Shown: positions 34,031 to 44,345, counted from the first letter of the stretch. The stretch is 64,000 nt of DNA from Actinomycetota bacterium (GCA_016213625.1 JACQZZ010000042.1:111128-175127); one strand, 5' to 3'. The notes: a model not told the origin generated them from the sequence alone. Numbers and translations: made by a program.

Positions 34031-35139
34031 GCGTTGGGCGCCTTTCTGAGTGCGTCGAGCCCGGGCAGGTCGCCCAACTCGAGGAGTTCCAGCGACGCGC
34101 CGCCGCCCGTGCTCACGTGCGACACCTCGTCATCGAGGCGGAACTGCGCCAGCGCCGCCGCACTGTCGCCGCCACCGACCACGGTGAACGCCTTGGTGTC
34201 GGCCATGGCCTGGGCGACGGTGCGCGTACCTGCCTCGAACCGCGGGTCCTCGAACATGCCCATCGGGCCGTTCCAGAACACGGTGCGAGCGTCCATGATG
34301 ACGTCGCTGAACGCGGCAGCGGTGCCGGGCCCGATGTCGAACCCCTTCGCCCCTTCGGGCAGACGGGTGCCGAACGTGGCGAAGTTGCCCTGGGCATCCA
34401 CGCCCACGATGTCCTCCGGCAGATGAATGGTCTTTCCGCTGGCCTTCGACTGCTCGAGCAGACGCTTGCAGGTGTCGACCTGATCGGGTTCGAACAGCGA
34501 ATCGCCGATGGGATTGCCGAGCGCGGCGAGGAAGGTGAAGCACATGGCTCCACCCACCACCAGCGAGTCGACCACCCGCAACAGCGCCTCGACGACGCCG
34601 AGCTTGTCGCTGATCTTCGAGCCACCGAGCACGGCGACGAACGGATGCTTCGGGTCGTTCCGCAGGCCGAGGAGCACCTCGACCTCCTTCTGCAACAACA
34701 GCCCCATCGCGCTCGGGAGCGTGAGGGGAGGGCCGACGATGCTGGCGTGCGCGCGATGGCAGGCACCGAAGGCATCGTCGACATACATGTCGATGCCCTC
34801 GATGAGCTTCGCGACGAACGCCGGATCGTTGCCTTCCTCGCCCGGGTCGAACCGCAGGTTCTCCAACAGCTCCACCCCCGGTGCGAGCTCGCCGAGGCGG
34901 GCGCGCACCGGATCCATGGAGTACTTCGGATTGGGTTGGCCCTTCGGCCGACCGAGATGCGAGCAGGTGACCACCTGTGCACCGCGTTCGGTGAGCCAAT
35001 TGATGGTGGGCAGCGCGGCGCGGATGCGGAAGTCGTCGGTGATCTCACCGTTCTCCATCGGAACGTTGAAGTCGGTGCGAACGAGCACCCGCTTCCCGCG
35101 CACGTCGCCGAGATCGGCGAGCGTGGGGATGCGGCTCAT
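34027..35139 (-). CDS. pgk: Phosphoglycerate kinase
   Basis: A 370-residue kinase, somewhat shorter than the ~390-400 usual. Typical motifs are RVLVRTDFNVPM, CSHLGRPKG, ENLRFDPGE, AVLGGSKISDKLGV, VFWNGPMGMFE and VVGGGDSAAAL near the end. It transfers phosphate from 1,3-bisphosphoglycerate to ADP. The frame continues far upstream through gap, but ATG 35139, 5 bp after the gap stop, matches the conserved N terminus. Confidence 0.97.
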   Translation of the reverse strand: MSRIPTLADLGDVRGKRVLVRTDFNVPMENGEITDDFRIRAALPTINWLTERGAQVVTCSHLGRPKGQPNPKYSMDPVRARLGELAPGVELLENLRFDPGEEGNDPAFVAKLIEGIDMYVDDAFGACHRAHASIVGPPLTLPSAMGLLLQKEVEVLLGLRNDPKHPFVAVLGGSKISDKLGVVEALLRVVDSLVVGGAMCFTFLAALGNPIGDSLFEPDQVDTCKRLLEQSKASGKTIHLPEDIVGVDAQGNFATFGTRLPEGAKGFDIGPGTAAAFSDVIMDARTVFWNGPMGMFEDPRFEAGTRTVAQAMADTKAFTVVGGGDSAAALAQFRLDDEVSHVSTGGGASLELLELGDLPGLDALRKAPNA

Positions 35140-35144
35140 GGCGA

Positions 35145-36179
<1,035 letters not shown>

Positions 36180-36236
36180 GGCTGCGTCCTTTCCTTCTGG
36201 AGGGGTTTGCTGATGACGAGCCTAATCGCGATCAGG

Positions 36237-37085
36237 TCAGCGGCTCAGATCCCGATGACCGGTGCGCACCGCGTAGCCGTGCTCACGCAATCGGGACGCC
36301 AGCTCCTCCACGACGGCCACACTGCGATGGCGTCCGCCGGTGCACCCCACGGCAACGGTGAGGTAGCTCTTGCCCTCCACCTCGTACGACGGCAGCAGCG
36401 ACAGCATGAGGCCCTCGAACCGGTCGAGGAAGTCGCTCGCCTGGGCGCGCTCGAGCACGAAGTCGCGCACGGCCGGGTCGTGACCGGTGAGCGGTCGGAG
36501 CGCCTCCTCCCAGTGCGGGTTGGGCAGGAAGCGCACGTCCATCACGATGTCGGCGTCGATGGGCAGGCCGTGCTTGTACCCGAAGCTCTCGACCGCGATC
36601 TGCAACCGGTGCCCCTCGCCGGCCTCGTCGAACGCGGCGAGCAACTTGCTCTTCAGTTGGTGCACATTGAGTTCCGTGGTGTCGATGACCAGATCGGCCG
36701 CCGACTTCACGGGTTCGAGGAGTGCCCGTTCGAGCACGATCGCCTCGACCAGACCGGACGCCTCGCCGTCGAGCGGGTGTTTGCGCCGGGTGGCGTCGTA
36801 GCGCTTCACGAGTGCGGTGTCGGAGGCGTCGAGGAACAGCAGTCGTACCCGATGCCCGGCCGCACGCAGCGCCGACACCTTGGGCAACAGCTCGACGTGT
36901 TGGCGGCCGGCGACGAGGGCGAGGCGCTCGATGTCGCTGCCCGGCTTGCTGACGAGTTCGACGATGGTGTCGACCAGCGAAGTGGGCAGGTTGTCGATGA
37001 CGTACCAGCCCAGGTCCTCCAACACCGCGGCGGCGCCGGAGCGACCGGCCCCGGACATGCCGGTGATGAGGAGGATGTCGGCCAT
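36237..37085 (-). CDS. rapZ: RapZ-family nucleotide-binding protein
   Basis: A 282-residue RapZ/YvcJ homologue: P-loop ITGMSGAGRSGAA (the RapZ GxSGAGRS variant), DNLPTSLVDT, LDASDTALVKRYDATRRKHPL and the C-terminal VAVGCTGGRHRSVAVVEELA. In E. coli RapZ controls glmS mRNA turnover; in actinobacteria its role is less defined. ATG 37085 follows the methyltransferase stop by 2 bp. The usual downstream partners yvcK and whiA are absent, and gap follows directly. Confidence 0.93.
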   Translation of the reverse strand: MADILLITGMSGAGRSGAAAVLEDLGWYVIDNLPTSLVDTIVELVSKPGSDIERLALVAGRQHVELLPKVSALRAAGHRVRLLFLDASDTALVKRYDATRRKHPLDGEASGLVEAIVLERALLEPVKSAADLVIDTTELNVHQLKSKLLAAFDEAGEGHRLQIAVESFGYKHGLPIDADIVMDVRFLPNPHWEEALRPLTGHDPAVRDFVLERAQASDFLDRFEGLMLSLLPSYEVEGKSYLTVAVGCTGGRHRSVAVVEELASRLREHGYAVRTGHRDLSR

Positions 37086-37087
37086 CG

Positions 37088-37819
37088 CTACGACTGTACG
37101 GCCTGCACCTTGCGCGTGCGGAGATACAGCAGGCGCGGAATGGTGCTGGCCGCCTGGTACTCCTCGGCCTTCGCGAGGAACCCGGCCGGCGGCGACGGTT
37201 CTTCCATCCGCTCGAGCAGCAACCCGTTCTGTGCCAGCGCGTTGACGTAACGGCTGAGGGGGCGGTGGATGAACGGGATGAACACGTCCTTCTCCACCTC
37301 CTCGATGGTCTCGTTCTCCACCAGGTACTCGCCGATGCGCCAGTACTGCTCGGGCGGGTCGAGGAACTGGTCGTCGATCCATCCGCTGTTCGGGGTCTGC
37401 AGCAGCGGGTGGTTGAGGAAGAAGCAGAACCGACCGCCGGGCTGCAGCACCCGAGCGACCTCGGCGATCGCGTCGTCGACGTCGCGGATGTGTTCGAACA
37501 CCAGACAGGCCACCACGGCGTCGAAGCTCTCGGAGGCGAACGGCAGCCCGGCCGCGGCGGCACGAGCGACCGTGGTGCCGCGCTGGCTCGCGACGCTGAC
37601 GCAGTTCCACGTGGGGTCGATGCCGATGACCTGCGCACCGAGTGTCGCTGCGAGGCGGCTCACCTGACCGTCACCGCAGCCGACGTCGAGCACGTGCGTG
37701 GCACCGGCCAACTCGCGGGCGGCGAGCGGGAGGATCTGCTCCTCGTACTCCGGATCGGCGCCGGCCGTGAAGCCGTCGATCCACCATTCGGCGTGCGTTT
37801 CCCAGAGATTGTCGCTCAC
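37088..37819 (-). CDS. Class I SAM-dependent methyltransferase
   Basis: A 243-residue methyltransferase with motif I HVLDVGCGDGQVSRLA, motif II region VIGIDPTW, and FDAVVACLVFEHIRDVDDAIAEVARVLQPGGRFCFFLNHPL (Methyltransf_11-like). Substrate unknown. GTG 37819 follows TACGCT (37831-37826) by 6 nt, implying a leaderless mRNA. It forms an operon with rapZ. Confidence 0.88.
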   Translation of the reverse strand: MSDNLWETHAEWWIDGFTAGADPEYEEQILPLAARELAGATHVLDVGCGDGQVSRLAATLGAQVIGIDPTWNCVSVASQRGTTVARAAAAGLPFASESFDAVVACLVFEHIRDVDDAIAEVARVLQPGGRFCFFLNHPLLQTPNSGWIDDQFLDPPEQYWRIGEYLVENETIEEVEKDVFIPFIHRPLSRYVNALAQNGLLLERMEEPSPPAGFLAKAEEYQAASTIPRLLYLRTRKVQAVQS

Positions 37820-37842
37820 CGGGACAGCGTAGAGTCACCCGG
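37820..37842. promoter_or_regulatory. 23-bp bidirectional promoter with shared TA
   Basis: The decamer AGCGTAGAGT (37826-37835) reads as TAGAGT on the plus strand, 7 nt before ATG 37843, and as TACGCT on the minus strand, 6 nt before GTG 37819. The central TA would be the first two bases of both -10 elements. There is no room for a ribosome site on either side. Confidence 0.55.
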
Positions 37843-38730
37843 ATGAAGTTCTCCGTCTGGCCCTCCTACAACCGCTCGTGGGACGAGACCATCACGCTCG
37901 CCCGATTCGCCGAGACCAACGGCTTCGATGGCTTCTGGTACGCCGACCACCTGATGCCGTACACAGAGGACGGCGCACCCGACCAAGGCGATGCCCACGA
38001 ATGCTGGACCGTCCTGGCCGCCGTCGGTGCGCTGGTGCCGCGGCTGCGGTTGGTCTCGATGGTGTCGCCGGTGAGCATTCACCACCCGGTGCTGCTCACC
38101 AAGCGGGCCATCAGTGTGGACCACGTGTCGGGTGGACGCGCCGTGCTCGGCCTCGGCGCCGGCTGGCAGGAGAACGAACACAGCTCGTACGGCTTCCCGC
38201 TGCTCGACCCTGGCCCGCGCGTCAGTCGGTTCGAGGAGGCCATCCAGATCGTGCGCGGGTTGCGCGATCAGCCATCCACCACCCTGCACGGCACCCACTA
38301 CTCCGTCACCGACGCCCCGTGTTCACCCAAGCCCGTGGGACCGCTGCCCTTGCTCGTGGGCACGGGGAGCCTGCGCATGCTGCGTCTCACGGCGCGGTGG
38401 GCCGACGAGTGGAACACATGGGGTGGACCCGACGAGGTGGCAGTGCGGCTGCAGCGGTTCCAGGACGCGTGCGACGCCGTGGGCCGCGATCCCGACACCA
38501 TGCGCCGCTCGGTGCAGGCCCTCGTGTTCCTGGGCGACCCCGACCCTGCGGCACCCGCCGCACGCACGGTGTCGGGCACGCCCCAACAGTTGGTCGATCA
38601 ATTGAACCGCTACGTGGAGATGGGCGTGCACGAGTTCGCCATCCTCGACGATCCGCTGGGCGACACGCCCGCGGAGCGGATGGACAACCTCGACCGTTTC
38701 CACGCCGAGGTCATGCCCCACGTGGGGTGA
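37843..38730 (+). CDS. LLM-class (F420-dependent) oxidoreductase
   Basis: A 295-residue luciferase-like TIM-barrel protein: NGFDGFWYADHLMPY, MVSPVSIHHPVLLTKRAISVDHVSGGRAVLGLGAGWQENEHSSYGFPL and a GPLPLLVGTGSLRMLRLTARWADEWNT segment that matches the F420-binding-type subfamily. Substrate unknown. It overlaps the convergent M20 peptidase gene by 20 bp. It is divergent from the methyltransferase across a 23-bp promoter. Confidence 0.88.
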   Translation: MKFSVWPSYNRSWDETITLARFAETNGFDGFWYADHLMPYTEDGAPDQGDAHECWTVLAAVGALVPRLRLVSMVSPVSIHHPVLLTKRAISVDHVSGGRAVLGLGAGWQENEHSSYGFPLLDPGPRVSRFEEAIQIVRGLRDQPSTTLHGTHYSVTDAPCSPKPVGPLPLLVGTGSLRMLRLTARWADEWNTWGGPDEVAVRLQRFQDACDAVGRDPDTMRRSVQALVFLGDPDPAAPAARTVSGTPQQLVDQLNRYVEMGVHEFAILDDPLGDTPAERMDNLDRFHAEVMPHVG

Positions 38731-39847
38731 CGCACCAGCGGCGGGCGATGTCGCCGAGCATCTCGGTCAATCGGTACAGGCTGTCCTCGGTGACCCACTC
38801 GAGGTGCTCGTGCAGCCCCTCACCCGTGGGGCCCAACACGACGGCCGGTGTTCCCGCTGCGTCGTGCAACGCCGCGTCGGTCCAGTAGGGCCCGTGCTCG
38901 GCCTCGCCACCGACCACCGCGAGCACATCGGCGAGGAACGGATGATCCAGGTCGATGGACATCGCTCGCCGGTGCAACGTGACCTCCAGGTCGACCGTGG
39001 TGTCGCCCTTCGACGAACGGATGGCGTCGAGCGCCGCCGCGACCTGCTCGTCCTCGTCGGGGGCCACGGTGCGCAACTCGGCGAGCAGCGTGCACCGTTC
39101 GGGCACGGTGCACGGCTCGCCAGCACTGGTGACGGCGTTGGCCAGCGCCAGCGGCCGGGTGCTCACGTCGCCGCGGAACAACCATGAGTCGCTCAGATCG
39201 GTGAGCGCGGTGATGGCCCTCGCTGCGGCGTGGACGGCGTTCGCGCCGCGATCGGGCCGGCTGGTGTGCGACGGCCGGCCCTGGAAGTCGGCGCGCACCA
39301 TCACCCAGCCGCGGTGGCTGCGGATGACGCGAAGGTCGGTGGGCTCGAGCACGACCGCGGCATCGGGCACCCACTCGCGCACGAGCGCTTCCGTGCCCAC
39401 GCTGGCGAGCTCCTCGTCGGCCACGGCGGCGATGATCACGTCACCCGCGAGTTCACCCGGTTCGATGGACGCCGCGGCGATCATCGCCGCGGCCAAGCCA
39501 CCCTTGGTGTCGAGCACACCGCGGCCGTGCAAGCGACCGTCGGCCCGGAACACCCGCAGCGTCTCGGGGCCGGTGGACCCGACCGTGTCGAGGTGACCGT
39601 TGTACAGCAGCGATCGACCGCCACCGCTCCCCGTGCGCACACCGACCACGTTCGGCCGCCCCGGCGCAGCCTCGCTGCAGTGCACCTCGAACCCGCGCTC
39701 GCGCATCCACTCGGCCACGAACTCGGCCACCGCGGTCTCACCCGCGCCACCCGGCATCAGGCCCGGGTTCACCGAGTTGATCCCCGCGAGCGCCATCGTC
39801 AACCCCACCACGTCGTCCAACTCTGGCTCGCTGCCTCGCTCGATCAT
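38711..39847 (-). CDS. M20-family metallopeptidase/deacylase (DapE/ArgE-like)
   Basis: A 378-residue M20 amidohydrolase. Metal-site motifs are LLYNGHLDTVG (His, Asp), LDTKGGLAAAMIAA (bridging Asp), AVADEELASVGTEALV (catalytic Glu pair) and LEPTDLRVI, with the inserted dimerisation domain between (ADFQGRPSHTSRP). Such enzymes remove acyl groups from N-acyl amino acids; together with the NSAR-like and GNAT genes at 0.7-2.5 kb it could complete an N-succinyl-amino-acid pathway (inference). ATG 39847 follows TAGGGT (39859-39854) by 6 nt. A half-site-containing operator region lies upstream. Confidence 0.87.
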   Translation of the reverse strand: MIERGSEPELDDVVGLTMALAGINSVNPGLMPGGAGETAVAEFVAEWMRERGFEVHCSEAAPGRPNVVGVRTGSGGGRSLLYNGHLDTVGSTGPETLRVFRADGRLHGRGVLDTKGGLAAAMIAAASIEPGELAGDVIIAAVADEELASVGTEALVREWVPDAAVVLEPTDLRVIRSHRGWVMVRADFQGRPSHTSRPDRGANAVHAAARAITALTDLSDSWLFRGDVSTRPLALANAVTSAGEPCTVPERCTLLAELRTVAPDEDEQVAAALDAIRSSKGDTTVDLEVTLHRRAMSIDLDHPFLADVLAVVGGEAEHGPYWTDAALHDAAGTPAVVLGPTGEGLHEHLEWVTEDSLYRLTEMLGDIARRWCVTPRGA

Positions 39848-39893
39848 GGCCCCACCCTACGAACCCAGAACAACCCACTCGGATTCGCGTCGC

Positions 39894-39930
39894 GACAACC
39901 ACGGTTGTCAATGCGACAACCGGGCTTGTC
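39894..39930. promoter_or_regulatory. Two tandem operator-like palindromes
   Basis: A perfect palindrome GACAACCACGGTTGTC (39894-39909), then a degenerate copy GACAACCGGGCTTGTC (39915-39930), with centres exactly 21 bp apart (two helical turns). A further GAACAACC half-site lies at about 39869. They stand between the M20 gene and the small HTH gene, so autoregulation and control of M20 by that HTH protein is the simple hypothesis. Confidence 0.65.
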
Positions 39931-39973
39931 ATCACGTGCAGTCGGCGGGTGCCCCAACCCCAACGGCAGCCCT

Positions 39974-40333
39974 GTGCGCCAACAGCTCCAACGATTGCTC
40001 GATCAGTCCCTCGGCGACGACCCGCGGCAAGCGCTCATCGCGGCGCACCAGTTGGGTGAGGAACGGGAATGGCTGCTCCAACGCGCCGTCGCACTGGCCA
40101 GGCGCGAGCAGTGGTCGTGGAGTCGCATCGGCCGTCTGCTCGGTGTGTCTCGGCAAGCCGCTCGGCAGAAGTTCGACGGCGTCGCTCCGAGGTTGCCGCC
40201 GCATCAGCGGGCTGACCACCGCAGTCCGCTCGAGCAGCAGGCTCGCGACACCGAGCGCGTGTTGCGGGACATCCGCAACGGCACCTGGCAGCGCGATCAG
40301 GGAGCGGGTGGCGACGACGTGGTGCCCTGGTGA
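39974..40333 (+). CDS. Small helix-turn-helix protein
   Basis: A protein of ~119 residues with a C-half HTH, WSWSRIGRLLGVSRQAARQKF, resembling sigma-70 region 4/AsnC-type helices, after a helical segment (QALIAAHQLGEEREWLLQRAVALARREQ) and before a hydrophilic tail. I choose GTG 39974, downstream of the tandem palindromes; the in-frame ATG 39911 would put the second operator within the gene. Start uncertain. It overlaps the convergent uvrC end by 37 bp. The likely regulator of the palindromes upstream. Confidence 0.65.
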   Translation: MRQQLQRLLDQSLGDDPRQALIAAHQLGEEREWLLQRAVALARREQWSWSRIGRLLGVSRQAARQKFDGVAPRLPPHQRADHRSPLEQQARDTERVLRDIRNGTWQRDQGAGGDDVVPW

Positions 40334-42219
40334 AACTTCAGGTAAATGGCTTCGGCCACGGCGTCGGGCAGGAACGAGTGCGACTTGAGGTCGTCGAGCG
40401 AGGCGTTCTTCACCGCGGTGACGCCACCCATCGCCTGCACCAGCTTCTTCTTGCGCGCCTCGCCGAGGCCGGCGATGCCGTCGAGCGAGCTGGCCGTCAT
40501 CCGCTTGCCGCGCAGCTCGCGGTGGAACGAGTTGGCGAAGCGGTGGGCCTCGTCGCGGATGCGCTGCAGCATGAACAGCGCGTCGCTGCCGCGGGGCACC
40601 TCCACCGGATCGCTGCGACCGGGCAGGTACACCTCTTCGAAGCGCTTGGCGAGCGACGCCAACGGAATCTCGTCCTGCAGTCCGAGTGAACGCACCACGC
40701 GCTCGGCCACGGCCAGCTGACCCTTCCCGCCGTCGACCACCAGCAGCTGCGGCGGGTAGGCGAACTTCTTCGGGCGACCGCGCGCCCCCGGCCGGGTGAG
40801 ATCGTCGGCGAGTTCGTCGTCGAGGGGCTGATCCCGTTCGTTCAAATACGCGGTGAGGCGCCGGGTGAGCACCTCCTCCATGGCCGCGTAGTCGTCGTTG
40901 CCAGGCACGTCCTTCACCTTGAAGCGGCGGTACTCCCGCTTGTTCGGCAGGCCGTCCTCCAGCACCACCATGCTGCCGACGTAGTCGGTGCCTTGCAGGT
41001 GCGCCATGTCGTAGCACTCGATGCGCAGCGGTGCCTCGGGCAGCCCCAACAGGTCCTGCAGTTCGGTGAGCGCACGGCTGCGCGCATTGTGGTCGCCGGC
41101 GCGACGGAGGCGATGCCGGATGAACTCCTCCTGCGCGTTGCGGGTGACGGTCTCGTGCAGATCGCGCTTGTCGCCGCGCTGTGGCACACGGATCTGCACC
41201 TTGCTGCCACGCAGGTGGGCCAGCCACTCCTCGTAGGTCGCGACGTCGTCGGGCTCAGACGGCACCAGCACCTGCTTGGGCACCCCCGCCGGAGGCTCGT
41301 CGCCGTAGAGCGACTCGAGGATGCGGTCGACGAGGCCGCCCTCGGTGAGCTCCTCCACCTTGTCGAGGATGAAGCCCTTCCTGCCCACCACCCGGCCCTT
41401 GCGCACGAAGAACACCTGCACGGCCGCTTCCAACTCGTCGTCGGCGATGCCGATGACGTCGATGTCCTCGCTGCGGTCACCGACCATCTGCTGCTTCTCG
41501 ATGGCCTTGCGCACGGCGAGGAGCCGATCGCGCACGCGAGCGGCGCGTTCGTACTCCAGACCCTTGGCCGCCGATGCCATCTCGGACTCGAGCCGGCGCA
41601 CGATGTCGTCGGTGTCGCCGTCGAGGAAGTCGCACATCTCCTGCACGAGCTGGCGGTACGGCATCTCCTCGATCTCGCCCACACACGGTCCGCTGCACTT
41701 CTCGATGTGGAACAGCAGACACGGGCGACCAAGACGGTGGTGCTCGTTGAACTTCCCCGGGCTGCAGGTGCGAATGGGGAAGCTGCGCAGCAACAGGTCG
41801 AGCGTGTCGCGAATGGCGTAGGCGTGCGCATACGGGCCGAAGTAGCGCGTGCCCTTGCGCTTGCGGCCACGCATGACCATCGCCCGCGGGAACTGCTCGT
41901 CGACCGTGACGGCGAGGAACGGGTAGCTCTTGTCGTCGCGCAGTCGCACGTTGAAGCGCGGGCGGTGCTGCTTGATGAGGCTGTACTCCAACATCAGCGC
42001 CTCGACCTCGTTGCGCACTTCGATCCACTCGACGGTGGCCGCAGTGGCCACCATCTGAGCGGTGCGCGGGTGGAGGTTGCGGGGATCCTGGAAGTAGTTG
42101 CTCAGTCGTTGACGCAGGCTCGACGCCTTGCCGACGTAGATGACGCGCCCTTCTTTGTCCTTGAACTGGTACGACCCGGGACTCTCGGGAATCGTGCCGG
42201 ACGGCGGGCGAGCTACCAC
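40297..42219 (-). CDS. uvrC: UvrABC excinuclease subunit C
   Basis: A 640-residue UvrC. The N-terminal GIY-YIG nuclease begins PESPGSYQFKDKEGRVIYVGKASSLRQRLSNYF; then a cysteine cluster (CSPGKFNEHHRLGRPCLLFHIEKCSGPC), the UVR segment (~205-240), the RNase H-like C nuclease (RIECYDMAHLQGTDYVGSMVV, LLVVDGGKGQLAVA) and the terminal HhH2 region (LDGIAGLGEARKKKLVQAMGG). GTG 42219 follows TATCCT (42231-42226) by 6 nt. Unlike uvrA and uvrB, no LexA box is visible upstream. Confidence 0.97.
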   Translation of the reverse strand: MVARPPSGTIPESPGSYQFKDKEGRVIYVGKASSLRQRLSNYFQDPRNLHPRTAQMVATAATVEWIEVRNEVEALMLEYSLIKQHRPRFNVRLRDDKSYPFLAVTVDEQFPRAMVMRGRKRKGTRYFGPYAHAYAIRDTLDLLLRSFPIRTCSPGKFNEHHRLGRPCLLFHIEKCSGPCVGEIEEMPYRQLVQEMCDFLDGDTDDIVRRLESEMASAAKGLEYERAARVRDRLLAVRKAIEKQQMVGDRSEDIDVIGIADDELEAAVQVFFVRKGRVVGRKGFILDKVEELTEGGLVDRILESLYGDEPPAGVPKQVLVPSEPDDVATYEEWLAHLRGSKVQIRVPQRGDKRDLHETVTRNAQEEFIRHRLRRAGDHNARSRALTELQDLLGLPEAPLRIECYDMAHLQGTDYVGSMVVLEDGLPNKREYRRFKVKDVPGNDDYAAMEEVLTRRLTAYLNERDQPLDDELADDLTRPGARGRPKKFAYPPQLLVVDGGKGQLAVAERVVRSLGLQDEIPLASLAKRFEEVYLPGRSDPVEVPRGSDALFMLQRIRDEAHRFANSFHRELRGKRMTASSLDGIAGLGEARKKKLVQAMGGVTAVKNASLDDLKSHSFLPDAVAEAIYLKFHQGTTSSPPAP

Positions 42220-42242
42220 GGGGCAAGGATAGGGTTGACCTC
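42220..42242. promoter_or_regulatory. 23-bp bidirectional promoter with shared TA
   Basis: AGGATAGGGT (42226-42235) gives TAGGGT on the plus strand, 7 nt before GTG 42243, and TATCCT on the minus strand, 6 nt before uvrC GTG 42219. The geometry is identical to 37820-37842, including the shared central TA and the 23-bp gap. Confidence 0.55.
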
Positions 42243-43100
42243 GTGCCTGGCCGCTACCAGTTCTCCATGCCCGAGCGACGCAGCCGCGATGGCTGGTTCC
42301 GCATCGGCTCCATCGACATCACCACCACGGCGCTTCTCGTCATCCTGAACATCGCGAGCATGTTCTGGTACGCCTTCGACAAGGCCTCGCAGACCAATCT
42401 CATCTTCTACGGAGCCGGCGTGCGCGCCGGCGACGTGTGGCGCATCTTCACGTGGCCGTTGTACGCCCGCCCGACGGTGTGGGTGGCCATCACCCTGGTG
42501 TTCTTCTGGTTCGTCGGCCACATCGTGGAGGAACGAATCGGTCGCGGGCGCTACACCATCCTGCTCGCCACCATGACCATTCTCCCGGCGCTGCTGGTCA
42601 CGTTGTTGCAGCTGGAACCCGACGTCGGGGTCGACGGGCTCAACCTCCTCGCACTCGCGTTGCTGGTGGTCTACGCACTCGACAACCCGTCGGCCACCGC
42701 CTGGTTCGGCATTCCCATCTGGGTGTTCGCGGCCGTGTACGTCGGATTGATGGTGCTGCAGTACATCGGCGACGGCGCGTACGAGGCGCTGCTCATGGGC
42801 CTGCTCGTCATCGTCGTCGCCCTGGTCGGCGCACGGCAGTGCGGCATGCTCGAACAACTCGACTTCATCCCCCGCATGGGTGGTGGACGCACGAAGCGTC
42901 CGTCCCAGCCGAAGCCGCGCAAGGGTGGTCAGACCGTGGTGTCGGGCCCATGGGAGGGCAGCACGCCCACGCACTCGCCGCTGGAGGAGCACGAACTGAA
43001 CCTGCTGCTCGACAAGATCAGCGAGCAGGGCATCGATGCGCTCAGCAAGCCCGAGAAGGCACGCCTCAACGAGCTCAGCAAGAAGCTGCGCGGCCGTTGA
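42243..43100 (+). CDS. Rhomboid-like membrane protein lacking the catalytic serine
   Basis: A 285-residue protein with about six membrane segments (ITTTALLVILNIASMFWYAF ... WVAITLVFFWFVGHIVEERIG ... LLVIVVALVGARQ) in a rhomboid-like arrangement, then a ~75-residue cytoplasmic tail. At the position of the rhomboid GxSG motif it has VDGLNLLALALLVVY, with no serine, so it is probably proteolytically inactive. The tail ends [25 protein letters not shown], like the C-terminal module of many rhomboid proteins. GTG start, leaderless. It overlaps the convergent MFS gene by 26 bp. Confidence 0.78.
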   Translation: MPGRYQFSMPERRSRDGWFRIGSIDITTTALLVILNIASMFWYAFDKASQTNLIFYGAGVRAGDVWRIFTWPLYARPTVWVAITLVFFWFVGHIVEERIGRGRYTILLATMTILPALLVTLLQLEPDVGVDGLNLLALALLVVYALDNPSATAWFGIPIWVFAAVYVGLMVLQYIGDGAYEALLMGLLVIVVALVGARQCGMLEQLDFIPRMGGGRTKRPSQPKPRKGGQTVVSGPWEGSTPTHSPLEEHELNLLLDKISEQGIDALSKPEKARLNELSKKLRGR

Positions 43101-44345
43101 GCCGCAACTGCACGTAGGCGATCACGAGCAGGCCGCCCGCCAACAACGTGGCCGCGTCGGCCAGCAGGTGGAAGCCCCACGCCTGCTTCACGAAGCCCGA
43201 GCCGAACGCCGCCAACCCACCGCAGAAGCTCATCGTCAGGTCGGCCGTGCCCTGCACCTCGACCCGACTGTTCGACGGCACGGTGTTGGTGAGCAGCGCC
43301 GAACCGGCGATGAGCCCGATGTTCCAGCCGACTCCCAACAGGAACAGGCCGGCGAAGATGAGCCACGGCACGTACCCGGCGACGACTGCGGCGATGGTGC
43401 CGGCGCCCAGCACGACCGAGCCGATCATGATGCTGCGGATCTCGCCGAAGTGGCCCACGAACCGACCGACGAACGGCGCGAACGCGTACATGCCGGCGAT
43501 GTGCAGCGCGATGACGTAGGCCGACAGATCGGCCTGGCCGTGATCCTTCATGTGCGACGGAGTCATGGTCATCACCGCGACCATCGCCGTCTGCGAGGCG
43601 ACCATGGCCACCAGGCCGAGCGGTGCGAGGTGACTGCGGCGGATGACGCCCGCCGACAACTGCACCTGCCGCAGCGGCCGAACCCGTTGGGCGTGCGGAT
43701 CGAGCTGACCGTTCACCGCCAACGGGTCGGGCCGGAGGAAACGAGCGATGACCGCGAGCGACACCAGCAGGAACAGCGAGGCGAACAGGAACGGACCGAT
43801 GAACTCGTCGAGCCCGATGGCCACACCCACCCGCTTCTCCCACGGGGCGAGGATGGGTCCGAAGATGGCGCCCAAGGTGCCCACCACCACCACGCTCGCG
43901 ATGGCTCGGGCGCGGTCGTGCTCGGGGGCGAGGTCGGCCGCCACGTAACGGCCCTGCAAGGTGGCCGCCTGCGCGCCGCCGAAACAGAGCATGCCGACGA
44001 GGAACAACGGGAACGACCGCAACTGGCCACCGGTCGCCGCGATGGAGGCGCCGACCGCGCCGAGTCCGAACGCGAACATCAATCCCGGTCGCCGACCGCG
44101 CCGGCGCATGAACGCCGACAGCGGGACGGCCAGGAACGCCGAACCCAGGGTGAACGCGGCACCGCCCGAACCGGAGAACCGGTCGTTGCCGTGCAACAGG
44201 TCCTTCGCCAGCAACGCGCCCACCGCGACCACACCGGCCACGGCGGCCTGCCCGGGCACCTGCGCCGACCGCAGCACGTTGAGCGTGCGTCGTTGCAGCA
44301 CCGAGTGATCGGGCTGCAGCGCCGACTGCGGCGGTGGGGACGTGT

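Noticed and set aside
37492..37504. Palindrome TGTTCGAACA as a LexA box
   Set aside because: It lies inside the methyltransferase coding sequence and lacks the 4-bp spacer of the SOS box.
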